Positions 60,992-64,000 of a DNA stretch of 64,000 nt are shown here, one piece after another (the stretch's first letter is position 1; the number at the start of each line of letters is the position of its first letter). Under the pieces are notes generated by a model, which saw nothing but the letters and a program-made list of their open reading frames with translations, was not told the origin of the DNA and searched no databases. Source of the DNA: Chitinophagaceae bacterium UBA7600 (GTDB taxonomy: Bacteria; Bacteroidota; Bacteroidia; Chitinophagales; Chitinophagaceae); the NCBI GenBank assembly GCA_002478885.1, contig DLKC01000028.1, positions 20,226-84,225 of the forward strand. Direction: 5' to 3'. A program made the position numbers and the translations under genes.

Positions 60992-62296
60992 TTATACCCG
61001 CTTTATATCGGCGCCAAGTTTTCTTAGTCTTTCGTCAATGTATTGATAGCCTCTGTCTATCTGTTCAATATTTTGTATGGTACTCTTCCCTTCCGCGCTT
61101 AATGCCGCAATAAGCAAGGCCTGGCCTGCGCGTATATCCGGGCTGCTCATAACTATACCTCTTAGTTTATTTTTCCGGGCGAGCCCTATTACTGTTGCCC
61201 GGTGTGGGTCGCAGAGAATAATTTGAGCACCCATATCTATTAATTTGTCAACAAAGAATAAGCGGCTTTCGAACATTTTCTGGTGAACTAACACGCTACC
61301 GGTAGCCTGTGTTGCCACAACCAGCACAATGCTCAGCAAATCCGGCGTAAAACCCGGCCAGGGGTGATCGCTTATTGTAAGAATACCGCCGTCCAGGTAG
61401 GTGCTTATTTCGTAAGAATCTTGCTGTGGAATAAAAATGTCATCGCCACGAAACTCCATCTGTATGCCAAGCTGGCTAAATTTTTCGGGAATAATACCGA
61501 GGTGTTCTATGCCTGCATTTTTTATGGTCAATTCACTTTGTGTCATCGCGGCCATACCAATAAAACTGCCGACTTCTATCATATCAGGCAGCATGCGGTG
61601 TTCTGTACCGCCGAGGTAGTCAACTCCTTCAATGGTCAGCAGGTTGCTGCCAACGCCACTAATTTTTGCGCCCATCCGATTAAGCATTTTGCATAGCTGT
61701 TGCAGGTATGGTTCGCAGGCTGCATTATAAATAGTGGTGATGCCGTTAGCCAGGACCGCCGCCATAACAATATTGGCAGTGCCGGTTACCGAGGGCTCAT
61801 CTAATAACATGTAACAACCATGGAGATCGGGGGCAACGAGTTGGAAAAAGTGATGTTCTTCATTGTATTCAAAATGTGCCCCGAGTTTTTCAAAACCGAT
61901 AATATGCGTATCCAAACGCCGGCGGCCGATTTTATCTCCACCCGGTTTTGGAATGTAGGCCTTTTTAAATCGCGAAAGCATAGGGCCGGCAATCATTACC
62001 GAACCACGAAGCCTGCCGCTTTTTTTGCGGAAGGTCTCAGAACCCAGGTAATCAACATCAACATTGTCTGCCTGGAAAATGCAGGTATCTCTCGCAGGCC
62101 GATCTACTTTTACGCCAAGTTCTTCCAGTAATTCAATAAGTAAGTTTACGTCAAGTATATCTGGGATATTTGTCACTGTTACCTTATCAGCTGTAAGTAA
62201 CACCGCCGAAATAATCTGCAGGGCCTCGTTTTTTGCACCCTGGGGAACTATTTCGCCATGCAGTTTTTTGCCGCCTCTAACTTCAAATGAAGACAT
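60992..62296 (-). CDS. murA: UDP-N-acetylglucosamine 1-carboxyvinyltransferase MurA
   Basis: MurA transfers enolpyruvate from PEP to UDP-GlcNAc, the first committed step of peptidoglycan synthesis. The 434-residue protein has the EPSP-synthase fold with GAKNEALQIISAVLL near the N-terminus. The mobile loop PGGDKIGRRRLDTH carries Asp (D121) where most MurA proteins have the fosfomycin-reactive Cys. The Asp form is active in other bacteria and insensitive to fosfomycin. The closing segments SDHPWPGFTPDLLS and IDRGYQYIDERL are normal. It ends 54 nt from the Crp gene stop (convergent). Confidence 0.95.
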   Translation of the reverse strand: MSSFEVRGGKKLHGEIVPQGAKNEALQIISAVLLTADKVTVTNIPDILDVNLLIELLEELGVKVDRPARDTCIFQADNVDVDYLGSETFRKKSGRLRGSVMIAGPMLSRFKKAYIPKPGGDKIGRRRLDTHIIGFEKLGAHFEYNEEHHFFQLVAPDLHGCYMLLDEPSVTGTANIVMAAVLANGITTIYNAACEPYLQQLCKMLNRMGAKISGVGSNLLTIEGVDYLGGTEHRMLPDMIEVGSFIGMAAMTQSELTIKNAGIEHLGIIPEKFSQLGIQMEFRGDDIFIPQQDSYEISTYLDGGILTISDHPWPGFTPDLLSIVLVVATQATGSVLVHQKMFESRLFFVDKLIDMGAQIILCDPHRATVIGLARKNKLRGIVMSSPDIRAGQALLIAALSAEGKSTIQNIEQIDRGYQYIDERLRKLGADIKRV

Positions 62297-62508
62297 GATT
62301 GTGCTGTTGAATATTTGAAATACTTGTCGTTTGCCTAACGAAAATAATGAAGCTGCCTATATTTTAGGCAAACAGGGTAATGTTTAAAAAAATTATTGCC
62401 TGCCCGGATTAAGGAGCCTGCGCGTTTGTGCCATATCGAAATATCCGGCCCTTGCAAACCCGGATGATCCTGGTCATATTTTGAAAATTTAAAATACTCT
62501 AACTTTTT

Positions 62509-62931
62509 ATGAAATTCACTATTATGAAACATTATCACATCGTTTCAAGAATCTCGATCTATTTGCTTTCGATTGTAATGATCATTTTTGGGATTTTTCA
62601 TTTTTTAAATCCCCATGATCTCCTGGTTTATGTTCCTGCATCTTTGCCCGGGGGCATTGTTTGGGCTTATTTTGTGGGTGCAGCTTTTATTTTGGTAGGT
62701 ATTGCTTTTATTACCAACAACTTTGTAAAGCTGGCGGGCTACCTGCTGGCAGCCCTGCTCTTTGTTTTTATCATCACCATTCATTTACCCAACTATTTGA
62801 ATGCGGGTGATAAAGAAATGCAATCCATGGCATTGATCAATCTTTTAAAAGATACGGCTATAATGGGGTTTGCTATGCATATTGCGGCTGGCGCTTACAG
62901 TCAGCACCTGCATCTCGAGAACAGCGACTAG
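62509..62931 (+). CDS. DoxX family membrane protein
   Basis: The 140-residue inner-membrane protein has four helices in the DoxX/DoxD layout: helix 1 (LLSIVMIIFGIFHFLNP), helix 2 with AYFVGAAFILVGIAFI, helix 3 and helix 4, joined by a loop with HLPNYLNAGDKEM. DoxX proteins are quinone-linked or stress-associated; the exact role is unknown. ATGs at 62509 and 62524 are both possible. It is divergent from murA, with about 210 bp between them in which no clear feature was found. Confidence 0.83.
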   Translation: MKFTIMKHYHIVSRISIYLLSIVMIIFGIFHFLNPHDLLVYVPASLPGGIVWAYFVGAAFILVGIAFITNNFVKLAGYLLAALLFVFIITIHLPNYLNAGDKEMQSMALINLLKDTAIMGFAMHIAAGAYSQHLHLENSD

Positions 62932-62984
62932 TAAAAATTATAGGTAATTCAATCTTTCAACCTATTGTTACATTGCTCAATATT

Positions 62985-63050
62985 GCGTGGACGCACAAGT
63001 GTGCGACGCAAGCGACGATGCCATATTGATGCTGCCGGCGGCACAATGAT
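62985..63050 (-). repeat. Dispersed intergenic repeat, single arm B (reverse)
   Basis: GCACAAGTGTGCGACGCAAG begins at 62993 and is followed by CGACGATGCC, nearly identical over 30 bp to the copy at 36043. Confidence 0.75.
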
Positions 63051-63086
63051 CTTAATTCTGGCGGCGTGAATCTGCTTTCACTTTAT

Positions 63087-63094
63087 TACATTTG
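63087..63094 (+). promoter_or_regulatory. -7 box (TACATTTG) before the deoxyhypusine synthase family gene
   Basis: A perfect TAnnTTTG lies 18 nt before the ATG at 63113, followed by GCCGC as at the bioA box (TACATTTGCCGC in both). The -33 element is unclear. Confidence 0.5.
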
Positions 63095-63112
63095 CCGCAC
63101 AAAATCTAAGCA

Positions 63113-64000
63113 ATGAACAAGGGGCCCATCTCTCAATTTATACAGCATCACTACCGCCATTTTAATGCGGCTGCGTTAGTTGATGCAGCAAAAGGTTATG
63201 AAACACATTTGCTCGAAGGTGGTAAAATGATGGTTACACTCGCCGGTGCGATGAGCACAGCGGAACTGGGTATTTCTTTTGCTGAAATGATTCGCCAGGA
63301 TAAAGTGCAGATCATTAGTTGTACCGGTGCAAATCTTGAAGAAGATATTATGAATCTTGTGGCCCATAGCCATTATAAGCGTGTGCCTAATTACCGCGAA
63401 TTAAGCCCTCAACAAGAGTGGGATTTATTGGAAAATCATTACAACCGCGTTACCGATACCTGTATTCCCGAGGAAGAAGCATTCAGAAGAATTCAAAAGC
63501 ATATTTTTAAAGAATGGAAAACCGCAGAGTCAAGCGGAGAGCGGTTTTTTCCACATGAGTTCATGTACAAAATGCTGTTGAGCGGCGTGCTTGAGCAGTA
63601 TTACGAGATCGATCCAAAGAACAGCTGGATGCTGGCTGCCGCCGAAAAGAATATTCCTATCGTGGTTCCTGGTTGGGAAGACAGCACAATGGGCAACATC
63701 TTCGCCTCTTATTGCATCAAAGGCGAGTTGAAGACAAGTACTATGAAAAGCGGCATCGAATATATGATTGAACTCAGCAACTGGTACCGTGCAAACAGTG
63801 GCGGTAAAGGTGTAGGGTTTTTCCAGATCGGCGGTGGCATTGCCGGCGACTTCCCCATATGTGTCGTGCCAATGATGTACCAGGACCTTGAGTGGCACGA
63901 TGTACCTTTCTGGAGCTATTTCTGCCAGATAAGCGATAGCACAACCTCTTACGGCAGTTACAGCGGCGCGGTGCCCAATGAAAAAATTACCTGGGGTAAA
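63113..64000 (+). CDS. Deoxyhypusine synthase family protein, 3' end outside window
   Basis: The first 296 residues are present. They show the family pattern: GGKMMVTLAGAMSTAELGI, IISCTGANLEEDIMN, VVPGWEDSTMGNIFASY, GGGIAGDFPICVVPM, and TTSYGSYSGAVPNEKITWGK at the window edge. The final Lys corresponds to the catalytic lysine of deoxyhypusine synthase. In bacteria such proteins are usually homospermidine synthase-like or act on other polyamine substrates, since eIF5A is absent. A -7 box precedes it. The open frame runs off the window end, so the C-terminus is missing here. Confidence 0.9.
   Translation, partial: MNKGPISQFIQHHYRHFNAAALVDAAKGYETHLLEGGKMMVTLAGAMSTAELGISFAEMIRQDKVQIISCTGANLEEDIMNLVAHSHYKRVPNYRELSPQQEWDLLENHYNRVTDTCIPEEEAFRRIQKHIFKEWKTAESSGERFFPHEFMYKMLLSGVLEQYYEIDPKNSWMLAAAEKNIPIVVPGWEDSTMGNIFASYCIKGELKTSTMKSGIEYMIELSNWYRANSGGKGVGFFQIGGGIAGDFPICVVPMMYQDLEWHDVPFWSYFCQISDSTTSYGSYSGAVPNEKITWGK

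Overview
The window reads as chromosomal DNA of a Bacteroidota bacterium, most likely family Chitinophagaceae. The evidence is a complete gldKLMN (type IX secretion/gliding) operon, a tamB-tamL pair, a class III glutamine synthetase, Bacteroidota-type promoters (TTG, about 20 bp, TAnnTTTG), few Shine-Dalgarno sites, lipoproteins of the SxSC/LLSSC kind and moderate GC. No tRNA, rRNA, CRISPR, prophage or insertion-sequence transposase was seen.

Layout. 1-12 kb: a GtrA-like membrane protein, a large secreted amidohydrolase with a TolB-like propeller, a second propeller protein, two DUF1080 (3-keto-disaccharide hydrolase-like) proteins, bioA, an arginase-fold protein with altered metal ligands, and a DacB-type carboxypeptidase. 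12-20 kb: small conserved proteins, a Tat-exported phospholipase C, an aldo/keto reductase, plsY and prmA. 20-25 kb: pnp, rpsO, an AI-2E-type permease and three small envelope proteins. 25-33 kb: tamB-tamL, for outer-membrane biogenesis. 33-42 kb: a polytopic membrane protein, then three different glutamine-synthetase-fold genes, the first followed by a kinase-like and a HAD phosphatase-like gene. 42-50 kb: OmpA-like and M23 proteins, rhodanese plus ChrA, a paaG-paaI-paaY set, a decayed FIST-domain gene, and obgE. 50-60 kb: a secreted protein behind a strong promoter, YbjQ, AlkA-like glycosylase, FkbM methyltransferase, a YyaL-like protein and gldKLMN. 60-64 kb: a Crp/Fnr regulator, murA, a DoxX protein and the start of a deoxyhypusine synthase family gene cut by the window edge.

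The most unusual content is between the genes. About twenty intergenic sites carry one dispersed palindromic repeat family. Its arms centre on TTGCGTCGCACACTTGTAC or its complement. Full copies run roughly 150-320 bp and often carry unlike arms at their two ends; many other copies keep a single arm. Arm variants keep a small central palindrome (GCG-T-CGC, GTG-T-CAC, GCG-A-CGC), as if the symmetry itself were maintained. One copy sits between tamB and tamL and extends the tamL reading frame.

Many apparent long reading frames begin inside promoters or these repeats, so start codons were moved downstream where signal peptides, family lengths or promoter boxes required it. All functional names rest on recognising family motifs by eye; no search was run.
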